This document shows, piece after piece, positions 1-6,345 of a DNA stretch of 7,807 bases. The DNA lies in contig JBILNK010000195.1 in assembly GCA_044375105.1 (NCBI GenBank), positions 1 to 7,807 of the forward strand, read 5' to 3'. The position numbers were made by a program, and so were the translations under genes. The notes below the pieces were generated by a model. The model was not told where the DNA came from. It was given only the letters and a program-made list of their open reading frames with translations, and did no database searches. Source of the DNA: JBIKLM01 sp044375105. Lineage in GTDB: Bacteria > Planctomycetota > UBA1135 > GCA-002686595. How positions within the stretch are numbered: position 1 is the first letter of the stretch; each line of letters begins with the position of its first letter.

Positions 1-654
1 CAGGATGATCGTCTTGCCCTCGCCGTGCAGCTCGTCGAACAGGTCCAGGATCTCGGCGGCGGTCTGGCTGTCGAGGTTGCCGGTGGCTTCGTCCGCCAGG
101 ATCAGGGCCGGGTCGTTGATCAGCGCCCGGGCGATCGCCACGCGCTGCTGCTGGCCCCCGGAGAGCTCCCGGGGGCGATGGTGCAGGCGCTGGCCGAGCC
201 CGACGCGCTCAGCCAGCCGCCGGGCCCGCTCCAGGCCGTCGGCGGGCGGGCGGTCCTGATAGATCAGCGGCACGGTGATGTTCTCGAGCACGTCCAGCTG
301 GGCGATCAGGTTGTAGGACTGGAACACGAAGCCCAGGTGCCGCGAGCGCAGCTCGGACAGCTGGTCGTCGTCCAGGTCGCCGACGCTGGTGCCGCGCACC
401 AGGTAGCGGCCCGAGCTGGGCCGGTCGATGCAGCCCAGGATGTTGAGCAGGGTCGATTTGCCGCTGCCCGAGCTGCCCATGATCGACCAGTATTCGCCGG
501 CGCGGAACTCGAAGCTCAGGCGATCGAGGGCGCGCACCTCCACGGCCCCGGTCTGGTAGACCTTCGAGACTTCCTCCAGGGCGGCCACGACCTCCCGCTC
601 GCCGGCGCTGGACGGGGCCGGGTGGCCCTCTCGACCGGTCGCTGCCAGGCTCAT
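1..654 (-). CDS. ABC transporter ATP-binding protein, MacB/LolD type (3' end cut by window edge)
   Basis: This is the ATPase subunit of an ABC exporter. It binds and hydrolyses ATP on the cytoplasmic face and drives a MacB/FtsX-like permease. From ATG at 654 I read 218 codons without a stop up to the left edge. All nucleotide-binding motifs are visible: Walker A GSSGSGKST (about 60-68), Q-loop Gln112 in FVFQSYNL, signature LSGGQQQR (164-171), Walker B ILADE (185-189) and the D-loop NLDS (193-196). The switch histidine should follow just past the edge. The insert SVGDLDDDQLSELR and the Q-loop context are typical of the MacB/LolD branch. The residue after the catalytic Glu is Ala (DEATGNLD) where Pro is usual. 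The first 20 residues are a non-conserved leader. The start overlaps the adaptor stop as ATGA (651-654), so translation is probably coupled; no Shine-Dalgarno is visible. Family certain; substrate unknown. Confidence 0.95.
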   Translation of the reverse strand, partial: MSLAATGREGHPAPSSAGEREVVAALEEVSKVYQTGAVEVRALDRLSFEFRAGEYWSIMGSSGSGKSTLLNILGCIDRPSSGRYLVRGTSVGDLDDDQLSELRSRHLGFVFQSYNLIAQLDVLENITVPLIYQDRPPADGLERARRLAERVGLGQRLHHRPRELSGGQQQRVAIARALINDPALILADEATGNLDSQTAAEILDLFDELHGEGKTIIL

Positions 655-2594
655 GCGAGTCGGGCCGGCTGGGGCCCCTCGGCAAAGAGGTCGGGCACGG
701 CGGGGACCAACCAAAGCCGTTCGAGCGCGGCCGGGCCGAGCTGGGATTGGCTGCCACCGGCGGCGCCGGCCCCGGCCGAACCCCCGGCGGGGGTTCCACC
801 GGCCGAGGTGGCGGCGGGACGGCCAGCGCCGGGGGAGCCGCCTCCCGCGGGCGCACCGGCGGCGGGCTGGGGCGCGACGGCCGGAGAGCCCGGGAGCGCG
901 CCCGGGGCGGCGCTCTCGGCGGCCCGCGGGCCGCCGGCGCCACCGCGCTGGGCATCGGCCGTGGGGCGGCCTGGACCGCCGCTGCGGCCTGCGCTGCCCG
1001 CTCCTGCGGGACGCCCTTCGCCGCCGGAGCGGCCTGCGCTGCCCGCGCCAGGGGGGCCGCCCCGCTCGCCCCCGCCGGCTCCGGCGCCGGGCATCGCGGG
1101 CGCGCTCTCGCCGCCCTCGTCGGGCTCGACCAGGGCCGACTCCAGCTGGAAGCCCGAGGGTTGGCTCAGCAGCACCTGTTGACCCTCCTCGAGACCCGCC
1201 AGGATCTCGACCCAGGTCGAGTTGTAGCGCCCGAGCTCGAGCGGCCGGATCGAGACGTCGCGGGCGTCCTCCACGAAGGCCACCGGCTTGCCCGCGTCCA
1301 GGAACACCGCCTGGACCGGCACGTAGGTCGCCTCGGGGATGTCCGCCACCACCACCTCGATCGAGCAGGACATGCCCGGCCGCATGCCGACGTCGGTGTC
1401 GAGCACGTCCACGTCGGTGCGATAGACGCGCAGGTTCGGGTTGGCCCACCATTGGTTCTGGTCGGGCAGCAGGGCCTTGTAGCGCACGCGGCCGCGGAAG
1501 CTGCGGTCGGGCAGCGCGTCGATGCGCACGATCACGTCCTGTCCCTCGCGGACCTGCTCGAGCACCGACTCGTGGATCGAGGCCTCGACCAGCATGTTGT
1601 CGGAGGAAGGGATCGTGATCAGGCGCTGGCGCTCGCGCACCTGGGTGCCCTCGGCGATCGGATCGCCGCGCCCCCAGCGCCCGCCGTCCTCTTTGGCGTA
1701 GACCACCATGCCCGCCACGGGGGCCACAATCTTGGCCTTGGCCAGTTGGTCGGTGTACTTGGCGAGCTTTTCGGACTCGAGCTTGAGCTTGGACTCGGCC
1801 GCGGCCAGGTCGGATTCGAGGTCCACCAGGCGCGCCGCGGCCTGCAGCTCGACGCGCGTTTTCTCGCGCACGAACTCGTCGATATCGGCCTGCAGGCGCT
1901 GCAGCTCGCGGGGGCGATCGAATTGGATCAGCAATTCGAGATTGCGCTTCGACTGGGAGAGTTTGACCTCGGAGCGCTGCTTGGCCAGCTTGTCCGCGTC
2001 CAGCTCGGTGCGCGTCAGGAAGCCGCGCTCCTCCAGGGTGGCCGACCAGCGCAGGGTCTCCTCGGCGCGCTTGAGCTCCTCCTCCGCCAGCAGGATCTCG
2101 TCCTCGGCGGCCTGCTCCTGCTGCGGCCAATCGCCCTCGACGTACTTGATCTTGTCCTTCTGGGCGAATTCGAGTTTGCGCTCCGCGGCGGCGATGTCGC
2201 TCTGGTTCTGGCTCTTTTGGATCTCGAGCAGCTGGCGCGCCTTGACCGCCTGGGCCTCGGCGCCCTGCACGGAGATCTGTTGGGTCACGAAACGCTCGCG
2301 CAGCTCGGTGGTGTCCAGCTCGCACAGCAGCGTCCCGGGTTCGACCCGCGTGCCTTCGGCGATCAGGAACAGGATCGTGCTGGAGCCCTCGAGCTCGTTG
2401 ACCAGCTCGATCGACTTGGCCGCCTTGAGGTTGCCGTTCTCGAGCACCGAGATGCGCAGCGGGCCGTGCCGCACGGGCACACCCCGGGGGCGCTTGTCCC
2501 CTTCGCCGGAAATCCAGCCGGCCTCGTGCACGACGAAGGCGCCGAGGCCGAGGGCAGCCACCAGCAGGGTCACGATCAGCGGTCCGCGGGACAT
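651..2594 (-). CDS. Periplasmic adaptor (membrane fusion protein) of an ABC efflux system, HlyD/MacA type, with long Gly/Ala/Pro tail
   Basis: This 647-residue adaptor would bridge the inner-membrane ABC transporter and the outer-membrane channel. An N-terminal membrane anchor spans about residues 5-22. The two halves of the biotinyl/lipoyl domain lie at about 55-96 and 286-330 (KIVAPVAGMVVYA). They flank a Gln/Glu/Lys/Arg-rich alpha-helical hairpin at about 97-285, longer than in E. coli MacA. A beta-barrel region (333-425) carries GMRPGMSCSIEV, and a membrane-proximal region (425-485) contains YVPVQAVF and VEILAGLEEGQQV. The adaptor body ends near residue 490; the rest is Gly/Ala/Pro/Ser-rich and probably disordered, ending in a more ordinary segment with LERLWLVP. 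ATG at 2594 sits directly before the anchor and is the natural start, though no Shine-Dalgarno is seen. The gene lies 123 bases after the channel gene and overlaps the ATPase gene by 4 bases. Blocks KYVEGDWPQQ and WWANPNLRVY recall planctomycete adaptors (from memory). Confidence 0.93.
   Translation of the reverse strand: MSRGPLIVTLLVAALGLGAFVVHEAGWISGEGDKRPRGVPVRHGPLRISVLENGNLKAAKSIELVNELEGSSTILFLIAEGTRVEPGTLLCELDTTELRERFVTQQISVQGAEAQAVKARQLLEIQKSQNQSDIAAAERKLEFAQKDKIKYVEGDWPQQEQAAEDEILLAEEELKRAEETLRWSATLEERGFLTRTELDADKLAKQRSEVKLSQSKRNLELLIQFDRPRELQRLQADIDEFVREKTRVELQAAARLVDLESDLAAAESKLKLESEKLAKYTDQLAKAKIVAPVAGMVVYAKEDGGRWGRGDPIAEGTQVRERQRLITIPSSDNMLVEASIHESVLEQVREGQDVIVRIDALPDRSFRGRVRYKALLPDQNQWWANPNLRVYRTDVDVLDTDVGMRPGMSCSIEVVVADIPEATYVPVQAVFLDAGKPVAFVEDARDVSIRPLELGRYNSTWVEILAGLEEGQQVLLSQPSGFQLESALVEPDEGGESAPAMPGAGAGGGERGGPPGAGSAGRSGGEGRPAGAGSAGRSGGPGRPTADAQRGGAGGPRAAESAAPGALPGSPAVAPQPAAGAPAGGGSPGAGRPAATSAGGTPAGGSAGAGAAGGSQSQLGPAALERLWLVPAVPDLFAEGPQPARLA
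960..1049 (-). repeat. Tandem duplication of a 45-base unit inside the adaptor tail
   Basis: Two adjacent 45-base units (1005-1049 and 960-1004) encode GAGSAGRSGGEGRPA and GAGSAGRSGGPGRPT, residues 516-545 of the adaptor. By eye about 35 of 45 bases match. An 18-base core is identical at 984-1001 and 1029-1046. The unit is a multiple of three, so the frame is kept. This looks like a slippage or unequal-exchange duplication in a low-complexity coding stretch. Confidence 0.8.
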
Positions 2595-2717
2595 GGGAGC
2601 AGGGGCTGGGCGGGGATTCGGTCGGAGGCAGGCCGCTGCGGCCGACGGAGGCGGCCGAAAGGCAGGCTGGCTGGTTGGGCGGCTCGGGCGGAGCCCTGGG
2701 CGTGGTTGGTCGGGCTT

Positions 2718-4748
2718 TCAGAGATCGAGGCGCTCGGAGTCGGCGCTCTCGGAGAGGGTGGCGGGGCCGGCGGCGGCGCCGGGCGGGTCGCCCGTCGCCG
2801 CAGAGGTCTCGCCGTCGGAGCCAAGCGCCTCGGCAAGCACCGGCTCGGCGCCGGATGCGGCGGTCGCTTGCGGGGCCAAGCCCCAGGGTGCGCCCGGCTC
2901 GAGGCCCGCCAAGGTCATGCCCGCGGCGGGCGAGTCCTCGGGGCTGAGCGCCACGAAACCGTCCCCGTCGAGGCCGAGCAGCTCGGTGTCGCGCAGCAGC
3001 GCCAGCTGGGCCAGGCGGTAGTCGATCAGCGCCGAGGTGCGCGCGTTCTGGGCCTGCACCAGGGCCGCCTGGGACTCCAGCAGGTCGCGGGTCTGAGCGT
3101 TGCCGGCCTGCAGGTTCAGCTCGGCGCTCTCCACGCGCCGCAGGCTGAGTTCCACGGCCTGCTTCTGGATCTCGAAGGCCTGGCGGCGCGTGGTCTCCTG
3201 GCGCAGCGCGTCGCGCACGGCGACGCGAATCGAGTCCGCCAGGTCCAGGGCCGAGCGCTCGGAAGCGCGCTGGGAGATGATCGCCGAGCGGTAGCTGTTG
3301 CGCTGCAGCCGGCGATCGAGGGTCGAATCGACGTCGAGGCCGAGGTTCCAGTCCAATTCGCTGTCGCCGTAATCGAAGGGCGATTGCGTTGCGCTCTGAC
3401 TGCCTGCTCCGGCCACCACGTCGACCACTGCGCCGAGCAAATTGCGGGTGATGTCGACCCGCCGGCGGGCGTCCTCGAGCCGCCCGTAGGCATTTTTGAG
3501 GTCCAGCCGGCGCTCGAGCGCCAGCACCACCGCTTCCGCCGGACCGATGGCGGCGGCGCCGTCGGCGGCGGCGGCCAGCCGATCCAGCTCGCCCTGGTCG
3601 AGCTGCAGGGGCGCGGTGATCGGCAGGCCGAGGGTCTCGCGGAAGCGGTCGAGTTGGTTTTCGAGGCTCTGCCGCGTGTCGATCACGCGGTTGCGGGCGC
3701 GGAATTCGTCCTGGCGCGCCTGGTCCATCTGGATGTCCGAGAGCCGTCCGGCCTCGACCAGCGCCGCGTTGCGGGTGGCCACCTTCGTGAGGCTTTCGTA
3801 GTTGGCTTCTTCGTTCTTGAGGAAGTCGCTGGCCAGCAGGATCGAATAGTAGTTGTCGGCGATCTGGTAGGCGAAGGTGCGCTGGAAGCGCTCGTAGCTG
3901 CGGGCCTCGTAGAGCAGATCCCGCTCCGCCTGGGTCAGGGCCTCCAGCGTGACCCGCTCCCCGGCGCCGGCCAGCAGGGGCTGGGTGAAGCTGAGCTGCA
4001 GGTTGGTGGTCAGGCTCTCGCCATCGCTGGACAGCAGGCTGTCGAACAGGTCGGCCCCCACGTCGAACAGCAGCCGGCCGCCGCTCGAGAACAGCTTGGT
4101 GAAGCCGGTGCTGAAGCCGGCGTCGACGCTGCCCGCTTCCCCGTCGGCCCCGGCCACACCGCCGGCGCCGCCGCCGCGGGGCACGTAGCCCAGGCGCCAG
4201 CGCTCGAGGGTCACATCCAGGGCCGCCAGGTAGAGGCGCTCGCGCCGATCCTGCCAGCCGCCGTCGAGGGCCGCGGCCAGCTCGATGGCCTCGATCAGCC
4301 GGATCGTGGGCGGTTGCTCCCGTTCGCCCCGGCGGAATTGGCGCGTTTCCTCCGCCAGGCGCTCCAGCGCCGGGCTGTAGTAGGGCTCGATCGTGAACGC
4401 CTTCGGATCGGTGCCGATGGCCTCGCGACGGGATGCGATCAGGGCGTAGGCCTCGAAATCGGCCTGGGCCGCGTGTTCATCGGGGCTGAGGCAGCCGGTC
4501 GGCGCCAGCAGCAGGGCCGCGGCGGCCAGGGGCGCCAGCCAACCGGCGAAGGGCAGCCTGCGGGTGCCAGCCGAGCCGGTCGCCGGGGCCGAGCGCGGCG
4601 AGCCGGCACGTCGATCGACGGGGCCCTGGTCCGCGCGCGCCGTAGCGCGGGGGGCGCCCTGGGTCAGCTCGGGTCGAGGGCAGGCGCCGGAGCCCGCGGG
4701 GCGCCGGGGGGCGCCAAGGGCGGACTGGACTGGCTGGGGTCGTCGCAT
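2718..4748 (-). CDS. TolC/OprM-family outer-membrane efflux lipoprotein
   Basis: This would be the outer-membrane channel of the tripartite exporter, 676 residues from the ATG at 4748. A hydrophobic segment (about 65-85) preceded by an RR pair ends in a lipobox-like APTGC, making Cys86 the probable lipid-modified residue; Pro at -3 is atypical. The channel body (about 249-588) shows the family pattern: LQLSFTQPLLAGAG as an early strand, helical stretches rich in Gln/Arg/Glu, the LGLPIT turn (373-378), ERRLDLKNA opening the second half, and a final helix with RDLLESQAALVQAQNA then DYRLAQLALL. The last 84 residues form an acidic tail. The start is uncertain: the same frame runs up to a TTG at 4844, and I find no ATG, GTG or TTG codon between 4748 and the signal segment, so a leader of about 62 residues precedes the signal. 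No Shine-Dalgarno is visible at 4748. It is the first gene of the efflux operon. Confidence 0.9.
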   Translation of the reverse strand: MRRPQPVQSALGAPRRPAGSGACPRPELTQGAPRATARADQGPVDRRAGSPRSAPATGSAGTRRLPFAGWLAPLAAAALLLAPTGCLSPDEHAAQADFEAYALIASRREAIGTDPKAFTIEPYYSPALERLAEETRQFRRGEREQPPTIRLIEAIELAAALDGGWQDRRERLYLAALDVTLERWRLGYVPRGGGAGGVAGADGEAGSVDAGFSTGFTKLFSSGGRLLFDVGADLFDSLLSSDGESLTTNLQLSFTQPLLAGAGERVTLEALTQAERDLLYEARSYERFQRTFAYQIADNYYSILLASDFLKNEEANYESLTKVATRNAALVEAGRLSDIQMDQARQDEFRARNRVIDTRQSLENQLDRFRETLGLPITAPLQLDQGELDRLAAAADGAAAIGPAEAVVLALERRLDLKNAYGRLEDARRRVDITRNLLGAVVDVVAGAGSQSATQSPFDYGDSELDWNLGLDVDSTLDRRLQRNSYRSAIISQRASERSALDLADSIRVAVRDALRQETTRRQAFEIQKQAVELSLRRVESAELNLQAGNAQTRDLLESQAALVQAQNARTSALIDYRLAQLALLRDTELLGLDGDGFVALSPEDSPAAGMTLAGLEPGAPWGLAPQATAASGAEPVLAEALGSDGETSAATGDPPGAAAGPATLSESADSERLDL

Positions 4749-5195
4749 CGGGCCGAGCTGGGGGGCGCTTGGCGCCGGGGGCTGGGGGGGTGGTTCCAGG
4801 AAATTAGGCCAGGCTCGGGGATTCCACGGCCCCTCCAACGGCAAAAACTGGGCCGCGGGCGCGCTCCCCGGTCGTTCCGGGCCCGCAGACTCTGCGCACG
4901 CGGGTCCGGCGTCGGGGCCTAAAGCGAAAAATCCCGCTGCGGTCTGCCCGCCGGGGGCACCGGGGGCCGAGCTCGAGGACCGGTCGGCCAGGCGGCTGGG
5001 CGGCCGCCGAACACAGGGCAGAAGGTTCGATGCGCGGCGTCCCTGGCCCCATTTCCAGAGGGCGGCTCCGTCCTGCCCAGCGCGGGCGAAGGGGCGGGCG
5101 CTCGCTCCCCGGGGCCCCGTCGGGGTTCCCCGCTGCCCGTTGGCCGCGGCCGGCCAGGGCGCGGGGCGCTGGAGGCGCGCTGGCCCCGCGGCCGA
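4749..5195. other. 447-base intergenic region ahead of the efflux operon
   Basis: No convincing gene lies here; the open frames that cross it are Arg/Pro/Gly-rich shadows. Against the GC-rich background, three A/T-rich patches stand out: 4801-4806 (aaatta), 4843-4847 (five A) and 4920-4932 (taaagcgaaaaat). Read on the minus strand, CCTAAT at 4808-4803 resembles a -10 element about 55 bases before the channel start codon, but I find no matching -35 hexamer. The region probably holds the promoter of the efflux operon and the transcript end of the gene at 5196-6098. No operator-like symmetrical site is evident. Confidence 0.5.
5141..5190 (-). terminator. Two GC-rich hairpins after the unknown-protein gene; possible terminator without U-tract
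   Basis: Five bases past the stop codon, CGCGGGG (5160-5166) pairs with CCCCGCG (5184-5190), a 7-bp stem around a 17-base loop that holds a small inner CGC/GCG pairing. Next, TGGCCG (5141-5146) pairs with CGGCCA (5151-5156) around a 4-base loop. No run of T follows on the minus strand. The position suggests transcript end protection or termination. In DNA this GC-rich, short hairpins also arise by chance. Confidence 0.3.
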
Positions 5196-6098
5196 TCAGC
5201 GCGCCTGGCCCGCGAGGGCCGCGAAACGCTCGGCGGAGATGCGCTGGAACAGCGGGCCCTGGGACTCGGATCCAAAGGCGATCAGACCGCTCCCCAGGAA
5301 CCAGGCCCGCTGGCGCAGGCTGCCGTCCGCGCGGCGCCACTCGACCCAGCGCGGCCCGGAGAGCCCCAGCAGGCCCACGGAACTGCCGCGACGAAGGCCG
5401 CCGCGGATTTCGAGCAGGGTCTCGGGCTGGCCGGTCTCAGGCAGCAGGCAGCGGATCCGGCGGGCGCCCGGGCGGACCTGGCGCTGGGCTTCGAGGGCCA
5501 GGAGCGGCCCGCACAGCTCGGCTTCGGCGTCGAAGCGCTGTTCGAAGCGCTGGCCGCTGCCGGAGTGGACCGCCTGACCGCTGCCCGGGAGCAGCCGCGG
5601 GGCCGCGGCGGGCAGCGCCGTAGCGGGCCGCTGGCCGGCCGGGAAAGCGGCCGTTTCGGGCCGCGGCGCGGACCCGGCCAGGCCCCCGTGCAGGCCCGGG
5701 TTCCACTCCGCCAGCAGGCTGTAGCCGCGCCGGGGCCCGAGCTCGCGATGCACCAGCCGGCGCTCGCCGCAGCCGAACTCCTCGACGTCGTGGAAGCTCC
5801 AGCCGAGCGCGGGATAGGTCAGCTCGCGATGCAGCAGCGCGCGCCCCGGAGCGACCGCGATCCGCGTCCAGCGCGCCCAGGCGCGCGGAGGTGCAGCGGG
5901 GTCGGCCGCAGGCTGCACGAAGTGCTCGACCCGCCGGCGCACCGGCTCGCCGCCGGTCTGCTGGCCGAAGGCCGCCTCCGCCAGCACCCACAGGGCCAGG
6001 AGCAGCCCCGCGATGGCCACCAGACGGCTGATGCGCGACTCTCCGCTGCCGATCCCGGGGCCCGAAAGCTCTCCGGGCGGTGTCTCCCTGGCCTGCAT
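5196..6098 (-). CDS. Exported or membrane-anchored protein of unknown function
   Basis: I do not recognise this 300-residue protein. Residues 1-25 are polar, and RLVAIAGLLLALWVLAEAAF (26-44) is a single hydrophobic segment followed by QQ. This fits either a signal peptide cleaved near AFG/QQ or an N-terminal anchor, so the remainder should be outside the cytoplasm. A first folded-looking block (about 55-135) contains YPALGWSFHDVEEFGCGERR. A Pro/Ala/Gly-rich linker follows (about 137-184), then a second block (185-300) rich in short beta-like stretches such as RWVEWRRADG and WFLGSGLIAFG. Three cysteines (110, 196, 217) could allow one disulfide. ATG at 6098 is preferred because GGAG precedes it by 4 bases and the hydrophobic segment then sits at a normal distance; a GTG at 6287 would add 63 unconvincing residues. 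The gene lies between a glycosyltransferase-like gene and the efflux operon on the same strand. It is probably real, since codon use and signal agree, but the function is open. Confidence 0.75.
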   Translation of the reverse strand: MQARETPPGELSGPGIGSGESRISRLVAIAGLLLALWVLAEAAFGQQTGGEPVRRRVEHFVQPAADPAAPPRAWARWTRIAVAPGRALLHRELTYPALGWSFHDVEEFGCGERRLVHRELGPRRGYSLLAEWNPGLHGGLAGSAPRPETAAFPAGQRPATALPAAAPRLLPGSGQAVHSGSGQRFEQRFDAEAELCGPLLALEAQRQVRPGARRIRCLLPETGQPETLLEIRGGLRRGSSVGLLGLSGPRWVEWRRADGSLRQRAWFLGSGLIAFGSESQGPLFQRISAERFAALAGQAR

Positions 6099-6102
6099 GG
6101 GA

Positions 6103-6106
6103 CTCC
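6103..6106 (-). promoter_or_regulatory. Candidate ribosome binding site (GGAG) for the unknown exported protein
   Basis: On the minus strand GGAG stands 4 bases before the ATG at 6098. The spacing is shorter than ideal, but it is the only Shine-Dalgarno-like match seen at any start in this window, and it supports the 300-residue form over the GTG start at 6287. Confidence 0.35.
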
Positions 6107-6324
6107 GATCGACCGCCCCGGCGCGAAACTGTTTCCGCGCCCGAAGGCCTTTCCCATGGGCGCCACAGCGCTGCGGCCAACGCCCGTGCAGCGCCCAGGT
6201 TCCCACGTCCCCGGGTCCGCTGGAGCGCGGCGCTGGCCGGCGCGAACACCGCGGCCCCCCGCGGAGCCCGACCGCCGAGCGGTCCACCCGGCCAGCCCTC
6301 GCTCGAGCCGGTCCAGCGCCGCGG

Positions 6325-6344
6325 CGGCCGGGCCGCCCGGGCCG
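6325..6344 (-). terminator. GC hairpin directly after the glycosyltransferase stop codon
   Basis: Starting one base past the TGA (6348-6346), CGGCC+GGG (6325-6332) pairs with CCC+GGCCG (6336-6344, with one bulged G at 6339) around the 3-base loop CCG. This gives about 8 bp of pure GC stem. No T-run follows. The remaining gap up to the next gene (6099-6324) shows no other gene. Possible weak terminator or transcript-stabilising hairpin. Confidence 0.3.
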
Positions 6345-6345
6345 A

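Noticed and set aside
25..1182. Open plus-strand frame of 385 codons opposite the ATPase gene
   Set aside because: It is an aligned antisense shadow of the ATPase gene running on into the adaptor tail. The minus strand carries all ABC ATPase motifs.
2681..2695. GGCTC/GAGCC hairpin in the gap between the channel and adaptor genes
   Set aside because: The stem is only 5 bp with no T-run, and it lies inside what looks like one operon. It could be chance at this GC content.
747..4922. Open plus-strand frame of 1391 codons antisense to the adaptor and channel genes
   Set aside because: Its codons are exact reverse complements of the sense codons of both genes. Stops in it would need TTA, CTA or TCA in the sense genes, which are rare at this GC content. 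The translation is biased (Gly, Ala, Leu, Gln, Arg) with no domain, while the opposite strand encodes clear families.
4924..4959. Possible intrinsic terminator on the minus strand: TGCCC/GGGCA hairpin (4945-4959) then five T (4931-4927)
   Set aside because: The 5-bp stem ends 13 bases before the T-run, too far for a classical terminator. The closer AGCG/CGCT pairing has only 4 bp and holds the T-run in its loop.
4804..5340. Minus-strand frames in the intergenic gap (4804-5340 and 4919-5275)
   Set aside because: Both are Arg/Pro/Ala/Gly-rich with no motif, overlap the end of the unknown-protein gene in another frame, and lack a start context.
6099..6287. Upstream GTG start at 6287 that would lengthen the unknown exported protein to 363 residues
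   Set aside because: The extra 63 residues (Arg, Gly, Pro, Cys and Trp mix) would put the hydrophobic segment near residue 90, there is no Shine-Dalgarno at the GTG, and GGAG precedes the ATG at 6098.
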